The notes: generated by a model not told the origin, from the sequence alone. Numbered from the stretch's first letter, positions 16,174-28,306 are shown. The stretch is 64,000 nt of DNA from Sulfitobacter sp. W027 (GCF_025143985.1 NZ_CP083564.1:497501-561500); one strand, 5' to 3'. Numbers and translations: made by a program.

Positions 16174-17061
16174 ATGTCCCCCAATACCATCGGCGCATTG
16201 CTGATGATCGCCTCGATGGCTTGTTTCACGTTTAACGATACGTTGCTTAAAATGACCGACGGGGCACTGCCGCTGTTCCAGCTCCTCTTCCTGCGGGGGG
16301 CAACGACGTCGCTATTGATCCTTGCCCTCAGCCGTCAACTGGGGCGCATCAATTTTCGGCTTGAAGCGCGGGACTGGCGGGTGATCGGCCTCCGCTCTGT
16401 GGCCGAGATTTCAGCGGCCTATTTCTTTCTCACGGCGCTGTTCAACATGCCTTTGGCCAATGTCACCGCGATTCTTCAGGTGGTGCCGCTCTCGGTCACG
16501 TTGGCCGCGGCACTGGTGTTGCGGCAGGCGGTAGGCTGGCGGCGGCTGGTGGCGATTGGGATCGGTTTCTGCGGTGTCTTGCTGATTGTGAAGCCGGGAG
16601 CTGAAGGGTTTAACATCTGGTCAATCTACGTGCTGATCGCGGTGCTCTGCGTGACGGTCCGTGATCTTTCAACCCGCGCCCTGTCACCTGCGGTGCCCTC
16701 GATGACGGTCACATTAATCACCGCGCTGTCGGTGATGACGGCGGCGGGGCTCGCATCACTCAGTGCGCCGTGGGCGCCGGTGACACCTTCGCTGGCAGTG
16801 CTGATTGGCGGGTCCGGCGTTTTCGTGCTTGGCGGCTATTTTTTCTCGATCCAGGTCATGCGGGTGGGCGACGTCGCCTTTGTGGCGCCGTTCCGCTACA
16901 CAGGCCTGCTGTGGGCGCTGCTGCTGGGCTGGTTCATCTTTGGCGATTGGCCGGGCACCCTGACCTTGATCGGCGCGGGCATTGTTGTGGCCACGGGGGT
17001 CTTCACCCTCTACCGCGAACGCGCCCTGAAAATTCAGGCTGAGAAGGTCCGGCGCACCTGA
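16174..17061 (+). CDS. EamA/DMT-family membrane transporter
   Basis: This 295-residue protein has about ten transmembrane helices arranged as two EamA repeats (about 5-135 and 148-280), the hallmark of drug/metabolite transporters. Visible landmarks are the first-helix MIASMACFTFNDTLLKM region and the repeat-end segment LANVTAILQVVPLSVTLAAALVL. The substrate cannot be told from sequence. A TTGACA hexamer lies upstream at 16095 but lacks a clear -10 at the right spacing. Its last 28 bases overlap the 3' end of the convergent gene at 17034. Confidence 0.88.
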   Translation: MSPNTIGALLMIASMACFTFNDTLLKMTDGALPLFQLLFLRGATTSLLILALSRQLGRINFRLEARDWRVIGLRSVAEISAAYFFLTALFNMPLANVTAILQVVPLSVTLAAALVLRQAVGWRRLVAIGIGFCGVLLIVKPGAEGFNIWSIYVLIAVLCVTVRDLSTRALSPAVPSMTVTLITALSVMTAAGLASLSAPWAPVTPSLAVLIGGSGVFVLGGYFFSIQVMRVGDVAFVAPFRYTGLLWALLLGWFIFGDWPGTLTLIGAGIVVATGVFTLYRERALKIQAEKVRRT

Positions 17062-17837
17062 TCTGCGTCGATGGCAAAGCGTGCGCGAAACAGCGCTTCG
17101 CCTTCGGCATCAAGCGGCGCGACCTTAACATGCCGGGCAAGCCCTTGGCGCGAATCGTTGGAACCGTTGTGGCTGCGCACGAACATCGTCGCATCGGGAA
17201 GGCTCACGCAGGGCATAAACCGCGGCAGTTTCTCATGGGCGAAGTTCATGATCGTGACCGGACTGCCGCCCTTCACATACATCGCCAGTGCAGCCACATT
17301 CAGGGGCCGAAAAACTTCTGCCGCGCGGATGCCGTCCGGCCCGAACTCGGCGATATACCCTTTGGGCCAGTCAAAGGCGACCGAGCGTTGACCTATCAAA
17401 AGGCCCGCGCTGTCCTCAACCGTGCGGCGCAGGCGGTCGATGAAGTCGACTGAGACCGCGTCGTCATCGTCATAGCGAAATTGCAGGCAGGGTTCTTTTG
17501 GATTGATCCGCGCGGCGTTCAGCACTTCTTTCATTACTTCGCGGTGCTGGCGCGGCGGCTCGCGGTGGATCACCGCTTGAGGCAGGTCCGACAAAAGCGA
17601 TTCGAGCCGTTTGGCATGGGCGGCGGGAAACTGGTCTCCGATCACGAAAATCATTGAGAAATCCGGATTGGTCTGGGCCTTGAGGCAGGGCAGGGCGACT
17701 GTCTCAAGCAGGCGGAAGCGTTCTTCAAGCCGGGTTTCGTCATAGAGGTAGGCAATGCGTTCCTCGGTGGTGTCATGACCCACCTGAAATCCACCAAGGG
17801 CGGGGTAAGAAAAACGGCACAGGCCGATGGCTTGCAT
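17034..17837 (-). CDS. Putative rhamnosyltransferase-like glycosyltransferase (PF11316-type)
   Basis: This 267-residue protein resembles the putative rhamnosyl transferase family found in Roseobacter genomes. It has the FSYPALGGF N-terminus, a LETVALPCLKAQTNPDF segment, a FRYDDDDAVSVDFI motif (the acidic cluster expected to bind metal and nucleotide sugar) and a C-terminal SLPDATMFVRSHNGSNDS stretch. The ATG at 17837 has GAGGGA at good spacing, so the longer in-frame extension is rejected. It probably acts on a cell-surface glycan. Donor and acceptor are unknown. It is convergent with the EamA gene and shares 28 bases with it. Confidence 0.78.
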   Translation of the reverse strand: MQAIGLCRFSYPALGGFQVGHDTTEERIAYLYDETRLEERFRLLETVALPCLKAQTNPDFSMIFVIGDQFPAAHAKRLESLLSDLPQAVIHREPPRQHREVMKEVLNAARINPKEPCLQFRYDDDDAVSVDFIDRLRRTVEDSAGLLIGQRSVAFDWPKGYIAEFGPDGIRAAEVFRPLNVAALAMYVKGGSPVTIMNFAHEKLPRFMPCVSLPDATMFVRSHNGSNDSRQGLARHVKVAPLDAEGEALFRARFAIDADQVRRTFSA

Positions 17838-17981
17838 GGTATTGTCCCTCAAGGATAACTTCGACGAATATGGCGACAGGGGAGAGCCGCTGGCAAGGGG
17901 GCTCTGCCAGGGAGGGGGCCACATGGCGCATCCAGAGCACGCGATCCTCTGCTCTGGGCGGCGCTGGGCCGGGCCCTGCTG

Positions 17982-18010
17982 TTGACAGCCCCCGCGCAAC
18001 GTCCTATACG
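17982..18010 (+). promoter_or_regulatory. Candidate sigma-70-type promoter of the str operon
   Basis: TTGACA (17982-17987), a 17-nt spacer and TATACG (18005-18010) form a near-consensus promoter 227 nt upstream of rpsL. The first bases of the spacer (GCCCCCG) recur after another TTGACA at 16095. Confidence 0.7.
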
Positions 18011-18184
18011 CCCGCTATCTCGGAGGTGGAGGCCGCTCTGCCAATCCGAACTCATAACTCAAGTGGTCACGATCCGGCCTACTACTGGCCCGATCCTCTG
18101 TTAACCCACCGCGTCGTTTTCCTCGGTACGGGAACGTTGCGGTCATTTTGCTTTGTGGACGCGCAAGGTAACCGAAATTAGCCG

Positions 18185-18202
18185 CATGGGGGATCCCCCG
18201 TG
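18185..18202. promoter_or_regulatory. Near-perfect 18-nt palindrome upstream of rpsL
   Basis: CATGGGGGATCCCCCGTG has a perfect 12-nt core GGGGGATCCCCC and one G-T pair further out. It lies in the long rpsL leader, 34 nt before the start codon. It could be an RNA hairpin controlling translation or an operator. No T run follows, so it is not a terminator. Confidence 0.45.
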
Positions 18203-18236
18203 TACAAAATCTGAGCGATACGGGGATATATCCGGA

Positions 18237-18608
18237 ATGCCAACGATCCAACAGCTGATCCGCAAGCCGCGGCAGCCGAAAGTCAAACGTTCGAAATCCA
18301 TGCACCTGCAGGAGTGCCCGCAAAAGCGTGGCGTCTGCACACGGGTTTATACAACAACACCCAAGAAGCCGAACTCGGCCATGCGTAAGGTTGCCAAAGT
18401 GCGCCTGACCAATGGTTTCGAAGTCATCTCCTACATCCCGGGCGAGAGCCACAACCTTCAGGAACACTCCGTGGTTCTGATCCGCGGCGGTCGTGTAAAA
18501 GACCTTCCGGGTGTGCGTTATCACATCCTGCGCGGTGTGCTTGATACCCAAGGCGTTAAAGACCGTAAGCAGCGTCGTTCCAAGTACGGCGCGAAGCGTC
18601 CGAAGTAA
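18237..18608 (+). CDS. rpsL: 30S ribosomal protein S12
   Basis: This 123-residue protein starts [12 protein letters not shown] and has the decoding-centre loops [18 protein letters not shown] and [14 protein letters not shown]43 and K88 are wild type, so no streptomycin-resistance change is visible. D89, the residue methylthiolated by RimO in other bacteria, is conserved. It is the first gene of the str operon. An in-frame extension to 18153 is rejected because all S12 proteins begin at the MPTI ATG. Confidence 0.98.
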   Translation: MPTIQQLIRKPRQPKVKRSKSMHLQECPQKRGVCTRVYTTTPKKPNSAMRKVAKVRLTNGFEVISYIPGESHNLQEHSVVLIRGGRVKDLPGVRYHILRGVLDTQGVKDRKQRRSKYGAKRPK

Positions 18609-19166
<558 letters not shown>

Positions 19167-19231
19167 TTTCAACGTCGCGCCCGGTTTCGGGCGCGATCCG
19201 TTCGTACTGATATTTTCGAGGAAGCAGCCCC

Positions 19232-21358
<2,127 letters not shown>

Positions 21359-21363
21359 GCAAA

Positions 21364-21385
21364 GGTGCGTGGGAAACCACGCATC
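21364..21385 (+). repeat. GGTGCGTG-type intergenic hairpin, copy 2
   Basis: GGTGCGTGG pairs with CCACGCATC around a GAAA loop five bases after the fusA stop. A second hairpin, GGTGTGTGC/GCACGCACC (21402-21422), follows and contains the same core on the opposite strand. Confidence 0.75.
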
Positions 21386-21451
21386 CTACCCCAAACCGTA
21401 GGGTGTGTGCATCGCACGCACCGTTCTGAAAGACCAAAAGGAGCCAACCCC

Positions 21452-22627
<1,176 letters not shown>

Positions 22628-22667
22628 TTATGGGCTGGGCCTTTGGGCCTGACTTGTAAGAGCTTTA

Positions 22668-22696
22668 GAAGGCCGCAGCATTTGCTGCGGCCTTTT
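22668..22696 (+). terminator. Intrinsic terminator after tuf
   Basis: A 12-bp stem AAGGCCGCAGCA/TGCTGCGGCCTT with a 2-nt loop is followed by TT. It closes the str operon and separates it from the S10 operon. Confidence 0.88.
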
Positions 22697-22817
22697 GCGT
22701 TTGTGGGGGGGGAGTTTGTTCGGCCTACCCGTGGTGGGGGTGCAGGCGCTCTTTTGGTCGTGATTGAACGCAGGCGGGGTGCGCTGTCACGCTGCGAGCA
22801 GCATGACTTTGCGCACT

Positions 22818-22847
22818 GGTTCTGAAAACCGAGGCGTTTTCAGAACC
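22818..22847. promoter_or_regulatory. Perfect 12-bp inverted repeat just upstream of the S10 promoter
   Basis: GGTTCTGAAAAC and GTTTTCAGAACC flank a 6-nt loop and end three bases before the candidate -35. It has no T tail, so it is unlikely to be a terminator. The spacing suits a DNA-bound dimer acting on the promoter. The rest of the 372-nt tuf-rpsJ gap shows nothing gene-like. Confidence 0.5.
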
Positions 22848-22850
22848 TGC

Positions 22851-22879
22851 TTGCCACTACCATCGATTCCCCCTATAGG
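22851..22879 (+). promoter_or_regulatory. Candidate promoter of the S10 operon
   Basis: TTGCCA (22851-22856), a 17-nt spacer and TATAGG (22874-22879) lie 121 nt upstream of the rpsJ start. Confidence 0.6.
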
Positions 22880-22999
22880 ACGCCAATCACCGGGGTGCGT
22901 CAGACGCGCCCCGTTTGATTTGATACCAAGGCGCGATGAGGGGGCCGGATGAGCCTGCTTCCTCCAATCCGTTGAAATCCCAAAACAAGGGATATGCAT

Positions 23000-23320
23000 A
23001 TGGCCGCTCCAAGCCAGAACATCCGCATTCGCCTGAAGGCGTTTGACTATCGGGTGCTCGATTCTTCTACACAGGAAATCGTCAGCACCGCGAAGCGCAC
23101 AGGCGCTTCGGTTCGCGGACCCATTCCGCTGCCGAACAAAATCGAGAAATTCACCGTTCTGCGTGGTCCCCACGTTGACAAGAAATCCCGTGACCAGTTC
23201 GAAATCCGCACGCACAAGCGTCTGCTGGATATCATTGATCCGACCCCCCAGACCGTGGACGCGCTGATGAAGCTCGACCTCGCCGCTGGCGTGGACGTCG
23301 AGATCAAGCTGCAATCGTAA
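23000..23320 (+). CDS. rpsJ: 30S ribosomal protein S10 (NusE)
   Basis: This 106-residue protein contains [17 protein letters not shown] and the long loop [36 protein letters not shown] (mentioned as a segment). S10 is both a 30S head protein and the NusE partner of NusG in antitermination. The ATG at 23000 is preferred over one six bases upstream because AAGG is nine bases from it and only three from the other. It heads the S10 operon. Confidence 0.97.
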   Translation: MAAPSQNIRIRLKAFDYRVLDSSTQEIVSTAKRTGASVRGPIPLPNKIEKFTVLRGPHVDKKSRDQFEIRTHKRLLDIIDPTPQTVDALMKLDLAAGVDVEIKLQS

Positions 23321-23337
23321 GCCCGGAGGGTAATCAT

Positions 23338-24216
23338 ATGTTGCGCTCAGGCGTTATTGCAAAAAAAGTCGGCATGACCCGGCTGTTCCTCGAAGACGGC
23401 AAGCAGATCCCTGTGACCGTTCTTCAGTTGGACAAGCTTCAGGTTGTCGCACAGCGCACCGCAGACCGTGACGGCTACACCGCCGTTCAGCTCGGTGCCG
23501 GTTCGGCGAAAGCCAAACGTACAAGCCAGGCCATGCGTGGCCACTTCGCAGCTGCGAAAGTGGAACCCAAGCGCAAGGTTGCCGAATTCCGCGTTGACGC
23601 GGAAGCGATGATCAACGTGGGTGAGGAAATCACCGCCGACCATTACTTCGCTGGTCAGTACGTTGACGTTGCAGGCACATCCATCGGTAAAGGTTTTGCC
23701 GGTGCGATGAAGCGTCACAACTTTGGCGGTCTGCGGGCGACACACGGTGTTTCCATCAGCCACCGTTCGCACGGCTCCACAGGCCAGTGTCAGGATCCCG
23801 GCAAGGTTTTCAAAGGTAAGAAAATGGCCGGTCACATGGGCGCTGCCCGTGTCACCACGCAGAACCTCGAAGTCGTCAAGACTGACAGCGCGCGTGGCCT
23901 GATCATGGTTAAAGGCGCCGTTCCTGGCTCCAAAGGTGGCTGGGTCACCGTCAAGGATGCGGTCAAAAAGCCGTTCCCCGAAGACGCGATTCTGCCCGCC
24001 GCTCTGAAATCCGCCGCTGAAGAAGCCGCGAAAGCCGCCGAAGAGGCAGCCGCCGCAGCCGCAGCAGAGGCAGAAGCCGAAGCCAAGCGTTTGGCCGAAG
24101 AGCAAGCCGCACAGGAAGCCGAAGCGCTGAAAGCCGCAGAAGCTGAAATCGCAGCTGAAGGTTCGGATGCCGACAATTCCGATGCCGACGCTGACAAGAA
24201 AGAAGGTGACGCATGA
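23338..24216 (+). CDS. rplC: 50S ribosomal protein L3 with a long acidic Ala/Glu C-terminal tail
   Basis: This 292-residue protein consists of a normal L3 core (about 1-215) and an unusual tail of about 70 residues. The core has the [14 protein letters not shown] signature. Q150, the PrmB methylation site in other bacteria, and the GKKMAGHMG loop near the peptidyl-transferase centre are conserved. The tail (about 222-292) is almost entirely Ala, Glu, Lys and Gln, predicted as a long helix, and ends in a Ser/Asp-rich stretch. Escherichia coli L3 has 209 residues. The last four bases overlap the rplD start, so the tail is not a frameshift artefact at the stop. Confidence 0.96.
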   Translation: MLRSGVIAKKVGMTRLFLEDGKQIPVTVLQLDKLQVVAQRTADRDGYTAVQLGAGSAKAKRTSQAMRGHFAAAKVEPKRKVAEFRVDAEAMINVGEEITADHYFAGQYVDVAGTSIGKGFAGAMKRHNFGGLRATHGVSISHRSHGSTGQCQDPGKVFKGKKMAGHMGAARVTTQNLEVVKTDSARGLIMVKGAVPGSKGGWVTVKDAVKKPFPEDAILPAALKSAAEEAAKAAEEAAAAAAAEAEAEAKRLAEEQAAQEAEALKAAEAEIAAEGSDADNSDADADKKEGDA

Positions 24217-24830
24217 AACTCGATGTCATCAAACTCGACGGTGGCAACGCTGGGTCCGTAGACCTGGACGAAGCACTGTTCGGCCTTGAGCCGCGTGCCG
24301 ACATTCTGCACCGCGTCGTGCGCTGGCAGCGTAACAACGCGCAGCAGGGTACGCACAAGGTCAAGACCCGGTCCGAGACCAGCTACTCGACCAAGAAGAT
24401 CTATCGCCAAAAAGGCACCGGCGGCGCTCGTCACGGTGACCGGAACGCGCCGATCTTCCGTAAGGGTGGTATCTACAAGGGTCCAACCCCGCGTAGCCAC
24501 GGCCACGAGCTGACCAAAAAGTTCCGCAAGCTGGGTCTGCGCCACGCGCTGTCCGCCAAAGCGAAAGCGGGCGCATTGGTCATCATCGACGAAGCAACCT
24601 CCGAAGGCAAAACAGCCGCTCTGGCCAAGCAGGTTTCGAACCTGGGTTGGAAGCGTACGCTGGTCATCGATGGCGCTTCGGTCAACGAGAACTTCGCACA
24701 GGCCGCACGCAACATCGAAGGTTTGGATATCCTGCCGTCGATGGGCGCAAACGTCTATGACATCCTCAAGCGTGACACTCTGGTGATCACCAAAGCGGGG
24801 ATCGAAGCATTGGAGGCACGCCTGAAATGA
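24213..24830 (+). CDS. rplD: 50S ribosomal protein L4
   Basis: This 205-residue protein has the L4 loop that lines the exit tunnel ([24 protein letters not shown] region) and the [19 protein letters not shown] segment. It overlaps rplC by ATGA and rplW by ATGA, showing tight coupling. In Escherichia coli L4 represses the S10 operon. No equivalent leader could be confirmed here. Confidence 0.97.
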   Translation: MKLDVIKLDGGNAGSVDLDEALFGLEPRADILHRVVRWQRNNAQQGTHKVKTRSETSYSTKKIYRQKGTGGARHGDRNAPIFRKGGIYKGPTPRSHGHELTKKFRKLGLRHALSAKAKAGALVIIDEATSEGKTAALAKQVSNLGWKRTLVIDGASVNENFAQAARNIEGLDILPSMGANVYDILKRDTLVITKAGIEALEARLK

Positions 24831-25123
24831 GCGCCAAGCATGAACACTACGACGTGATCCGCAAGCCGATCATCACCGAGAAAGCAACCATGGCGTCCGA
24901 ACAGAACGCTGTCGTTTTCGAAGTGGCGATTGAAAGCAACAAGCCAATGATCAAAGAGGCCGTTGAGGCGCTCTTTAACGTCAAGGTGAAGGCCGTGAAC
25001 ACGTCCATCACCAAAGGCAAGGTCAAGCGTTTCCGGGGCCAGATGGGCCGCCGTAAAGACGTGAAAAAGGCTTATGTGACGCTCGAAGAGGGCAACACAA
25101 TCGACGTCTCCACCGGGCTGTAA
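24827..25123 (+). CDS. rplW: 50S ribosomal protein L23
   Basis: This 98-residue protein starts [20 protein letters not shown] and contains the [20 protein letters not shown] motif. It sits at the tunnel exit, where trigger factor and SRP dock. It is followed at once by a terminator, so transcription of rplB, usually the next gene of the operon, must restart 3.3 kb further on. Confidence 0.97.
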   Translation: MSAKHEHYDVIRKPIITEKATMASEQNAVVFEVAIESNKPMIKEAVEALFNVKVKAVNTSITKGKVKRFRGQMGRRKDVKKAYVTLEEGNTIDVSTGL

Positions 25124-25145
25124 GCTTTCGGTAAAAGATTTTAGG

Positions 25146-25174
25146 AAGGCCTCCGCATAGCGGGGGCCTTTTTC
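25146..25174 (+). terminator. Intrinsic terminator after rplW
   Basis: AAGGCCTCCGC/GCGGGGGCCTT (one G-T pair) with a short ATA loop is followed by TTT. It interrupts the S10 operon. Confidence 0.88.
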
Positions 25175-25191
25175 GTTGCGGCGGTGGTAGG

Positions 25192-25582
25192 TCACGCTTG
25201 AGCGATCAGAAGCGGCAGGGGCGTTTTGGTAATTTGGGCATGCACGTCGAAGAGCACCGCGCGGTTGCCCTCATAGGTGAAGGCATCGTCAAAGACCGTC
25301 CGGGCGTCTGCGATCAGTGGCCACTGGCAGTGTACGAACAGTGCATAGCCGCCAATCTTTGGCACCCCCAGCCGCAGGGGGGGTGTGCAATTTTCTTTCC
25401 GAGGTCAGATAAGCGGGTTGGCCACATTTCAGGCTCTCTTCGAAGGCGCCCACGTTTTCGGCTTCTGCCACCGCGAAATTAAGATGACGGATTTCTAGCA
25501 GGCCGTCACGCGCGATGGTCGGGAAGGCCGCGAATGCGCATTTTGCGACATCGTTCTGGAAGGGCGGGTTGGGCAAGGGCAT
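25192..25582 (-). pseudogene. Frameshifted DUF1801-family gene
   Basis: Read on the minus strand from the ATG at 25582, the N-terminal part encodes an FAAFPTIARDGLLEIRHL region and the family motif CGQPAYLTSE (normally WGQPAYLT). The frame then runs into unrelated sequence. In the next frame, from about 25400 down to the stop at 25192, the C-terminal half of the same family is intact: PLRLGVPKIGGYALFVHC, then DDAFTYEGNRAVLFD and LLIAQA. The switch occurs near an AGAAAATT run at about 25396-25405. The total span of 391 bases is not a multiple of three. The W to C change in the motif also hints at decay. A sequencing indel cannot be excluded. Confidence 0.8.
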
Positions 25583-25754
25583 AGCAAGGCTATGTCCGCC
25601 GGTCGGTCAAATCAATCATCCTGACCTGCCCGCAGGTCATATACCGGCTATTTATGGCCGCATGGGCGGAAACCCCTCGTTAATACCCAACGGATAAGTT
25701 GCTTGCTGCGCGCTTTCCTCTACAAGGCATGGAGCAACGATAAAAAGCAGTTCT

Positions 25755-26786
25755 ATGTTTCAAGAAAATCTCACCTCTGGCGCGTCCGCGGACGTGTCGA
25801 ACGCGCGCGACTGGGTGCGCGTGCTGGCTCGCTACCGCGAGCCGAGCACTTGGCGCAGCAGTCTTGAGCTGGCGATCACGCTTGGGCCCTTCATTCTGCT
25901 TTGGGCGCTGGCATGGTGGGCGCTGTCGATCAGCGGTTGGCTGACGCTGGGAATCTCTTTGGTCAACGCGGGCTTTCTGCTGCGGCTCTTTGCGATCCAG
26001 CATGATTGCGGCCATGCGGCCTTTTTCAGCAGTCGCCGGACCAGTGATTGGGTCGGGCGCGTGCTGGGCGTGCTGACGCTGACGCCCTACGACGTTTGGC
26101 GCCGGACACATTCGATCCACCATTCCTCGGCGGGGAACCTTGGACGTCGTGGGATCGGCGATATTCACACGCTCACGGTTGCGGAATACCGGGCCCTTGG
26201 TCTGTTTGGGCGGCTGCATTACCGCCTCTATCGAAACCCGATCGTGTTGTTTGGCTTAGGGCCGGGCTATCTCTTCTTCTTGCAGAACCGCCTGCCATTG
26301 GGGCTGATGGCCAAGGCGCGCTATTGGCTGAGCGCGATGGGCACCAATCTGTCGATCCTTGCGGCTTTGGCGGTGATCTTCTACTTCGGGGGGATCATGC
26401 CGATCCTGTTGATCTTTGTGCCAAGCACCCTTCTGGCTGCGACGGCGGGCATGTGGTTGTTCTATGTGCAGCACCAGTTCGAGACCACGCATTGGGAAGA
26501 GAATGAGGCGTGGGACCTGCATGATGCGGCCTTCCACGGCTCTTCGCATTACATCCTGCCGCGGCCGCTGCAGTGGCTGAGTGCAAACATCGGCATCCAC
26601 CATGTGCACCACCTCTACAGCCGTATCCCCTTCTATCGTTTGCCCGAAGTGCTGCGCGATCATGCGGCACTGGCTGAGGGCAATCGGATGACCATCCGCG
26701 AAAGCCTTGCCAATGCGCGGCTGCACCTTTGGGACGAAAAGACCAAGCGGCTGCTGTCCTTCGCGCAGGCCCGCCGCGCGGTATAA
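25755..26786 (+). CDS. Membrane fatty-acid desaturase
   Basis: This 343-residue protein has the three histidine boxes of membrane di-iron desaturases (PF00487): HDCGHAAFF near residue 79, HSIHHSS near 119, and HHVHHLYSRIPFYRLPE near 282, with about four membrane helices between them. A QHQFE motif near 237 matches the omega-6/delta-12 type group, in which it forms part of the active site. It introduces a double bond into membrane lipid acyl chains, using electrons from a reductase not encoded nearby. Its ribosome-binding site is weak. It lies in the rplW-rplB gap with its own terminator. Confidence 0.9.
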   Translation: MFQENLTSGASADVSNARDWVRVLARYREPSTWRSSLELAITLGPFILLWALAWWALSISGWLTLGISLVNAGFLLRLFAIQHDCGHAAFFSSRRTSDWVGRVLGVLTLTPYDVWRRTHSIHHSSAGNLGRRGIGDIHTLTVAEYRALGLFGRLHYRLYRNPIVLFGLGPGYLFFLQNRLPLGLMAKARYWLSAMGTNLSILAALAVIFYFGGIMPILLIFVPSTLLAATAGMWLFYVQHQFETTHWEENEAWDLHDAAFHGSSHYILPRPLQWLSANIGIHHVHHLYSRIPFYRLPEVLRDHAALAEGNRMTIRESLANARLHLWDEKTKRLLSFAQARRAV

Positions 26787-26812
26787 ATCGAGCTGCATTG
26801 TCGGACAGTTTT

Positions 26813-26841
26813 GAAAGCCCTCACCTCGGTGGGGGCTTTTC
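26813..26841 (+). terminator. Intrinsic terminator after the desaturase
   Basis: AAAGCCCTCACC/GGTGGGGGCTTT with a 2-3 nt loop and T tail, 26 nt after the stop. Confidence 0.85.
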
Positions 26842-26915
26842 TCTTCCAGCTCTTCGTTAATACCGGCACGGGAACCCCCGGCCACCCTAGGCAATCCTAG
26901 CGATATCGGTAGATT

Positions 26916-26950
26916 TGTTCCGACAATATGTAATATTTTTTAATGGAACA
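26916..26950. promoter_or_regulatory. AT-rich dyad upstream of the PRC-barrel gene
   Basis: TGTTCC (26916-26921) and GGAACA (26945-26950) flank a very AT-rich 23-nt stretch with TAATATTTTTT, in otherwise GC-rich DNA. It lies about 80 nt before the start codon and is probably the promoter/operator of the downstream gene. I could not place a -35 confidently. Confidence 0.4.
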
Positions 26951-27028
26951 GAGCGGAAAGCTGCCTGTTGTCTCCCCACGGAAGACGAGGTGCCCGGCAC
27001 CTCAGAATGACCTAATGGGAGAGACCTT

Positions 27029-28165
27029 ATGATCTATACAAAGACACTCATGGCCGGCGTATCTGCCGTCGCTCTTTTCGCTGCTGCTCCGGTCTTGGCG
27101 CAGGATGCAACGAAGGACGTTGAGGAAACAATCGAACGCAATGCCGAAGCTGAAGCCCAGTCTGAGGCTGAATCCGGTGCTGCGGCGACCGCGAATGTTG
27201 CAGGCGGCCAAGTTGTCGTCGAACAGAAAGATGCCGAAGTTGACGTGACCGTGCCAGAGCCTGACGTGAACGTATCTCAGGAAGCGCCTGTCGTGACTGT
27301 TGAGCAGGGCCAGCCCGAAGTGACAGTTCAGGTGCCAGAGCCGAACGTACGCGTTCAGCAGCAAGCGCCGATCATCACCATCGAGCAAGCACAGCCACAG
27401 GTAACCGTGCGCATTCCCGAGCCGGTCGTGACCGTGCAGCTGCCGAAGCCGAAGGTCGACGTGACCACGGGTGAACCGGTGGTTGATCTGCAGCAGCCCG
27501 AGCCGGTTGTGAAATTTGTGCGCCCCGAGCCGAAGATCACCATCGAAGAAGCCGAGCCGAAGGTGACTATTGAAAACGCCGAAGCTGACGTGAACGTGGA
27601 TGAGGCCGGTAAGGCGAAGGTCGACGTTGAGCAGAAAGAAGCTCAGGTCAACGTACAGCAGAGCGATGATGCCAATGTCGTCGTTGAAGAAGCCGAAGAG
27701 CCCAAGGTGAACATCGAAGCCTCCGAAGCTGCCGACGTTGACGTCGAGCAGGAGCAGGCGCGTGTGTTGATGGAAGACTTCAATGCAGATGAGCAGGGCA
27801 ATATGGAAGAGGAAGACCGCGCGCGGTACCAAGAAAACGTACAGCGTCTGCCGATCTTTAACCTGACAGCCGAAGAATTGACCGGTCGCAGTGTCGCAAC
27901 TGAGACTGGCGAAGATGTCGGCGAGATCGACTTTATCGGCGTCCGCGGTGACACCATTGTTGCAATCATCGGTGTTGGTGGTTTCCTTGGGATGGGCGAA
28001 AACGAGGTCGCCATTCCAGTTGAGAAACTGATCCTGCGTGAGGACGAAGTGATCGTTCCCGGCGTCACCGAAGAGCGTTTGGAAAGCATGCCGGAGTTCA
28101 ACGAATCCGAAGTTCGGCTTCTTGATCCGGGCATGCGCCTGGCAGAAAGCATCGGCCTTGATTAA
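27029..28165 (+). CDS. Secreted acidic repeat protein with C-terminal PRC-barrel domain
   Basis: This 378-residue protein starts with a clear signal peptide (MIYTKTLMAGVSAVALFAAA, cleavage near A-Q at 24-25). Residues about 50-245 are a degenerate repeat rich in Val, Pro, Glu and Gln, alternating hydrophobic and polar residues in short strands separated by PEP or QP turns, for example VTVPEPDVNV and VTVQVPEPNVRV. Residues about 274-345 form a PRC-barrel (LTGRSVATETGEDVGEIDFI, then GMGENEVAIPVEKL). Basic residues are scarce. The layout suggests an extended beta solenoid or stalk with a periplasmic barrel head. PRC barrels occur in RimM and photosynthetic reaction centre H subunit, but function here is unknown. 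Confidence 0.85.
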   Translation: MIYTKTLMAGVSAVALFAAAPVLAQDATKDVEETIERNAEAEAQSEAESGAAATANVAGGQVVVEQKDAEVDVTVPEPDVNVSQEAPVVTVEQGQPEVTVQVPEPNVRVQQQAPIITIEQAQPQVTVRIPEPVVTVQLPKPKVDVTTGEPVVDLQQPEPVVKFVRPEPKITIEEAEPKVTIENAEADVNVDEAGKAKVDVEQKEAQVNVQQSDDANVVVEEAEEPKVNIEASEAADVDVEQEQARVLMEDFNADEQGNMEEEDRARYQENVQRLPIFNLTAEELTGRSVATETGEDVGEIDFIGVRGDTIVAIIGVGGFLGMGENEVAIPVEKLILREDEVIVPGVTEERLESMPEFNESEVRLLDPGMRLAESIGLD

Positions 28166-28195
28166 TCCTTGCTTTGCATAAGCTGGAAATTCGGG

Positions 28196-28222
28196 AAAGA
28201 GGGCGCTTTGGCGCCCTCTTTT
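28196..28222 (+). terminator. Intrinsic terminator after the PRC-barrel gene
   Basis: AAAGAGGGCGC/GCGCCCTCTTT with a TTTG loop and T tail. Confidence 0.88.
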
Positions 28223-28306
28223 CGTTTCTGCGCATGGGTGCGAGGAATCTTGCCGTGTCCTCTGGACGGGCTGGAACGAACCTGCTAGGTCGCCACATCG
28301 GCTCAG

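Larger units (their letters stand above)
17838..18236 (+). other. 399-nt intergenic region upstream of the str operon
   Basis: It holds the start region of the minus-strand glycosyltransferase, a CTGGCA/TGCCAG hairpin near 17889-17909, the best promoter candidate for rpsL (17982-18010) and an 18-nt near-palindrome at 18185-18202. I see no convincing gene in it on either strand. Confidence 0.6.

Noticed and set aside
25198..25482. Plus-strand 94-codon open frame in the rplW-desaturase gap
   Set aside because: It is antisense to the better supported DUF1801 pseudogene and has no start context.
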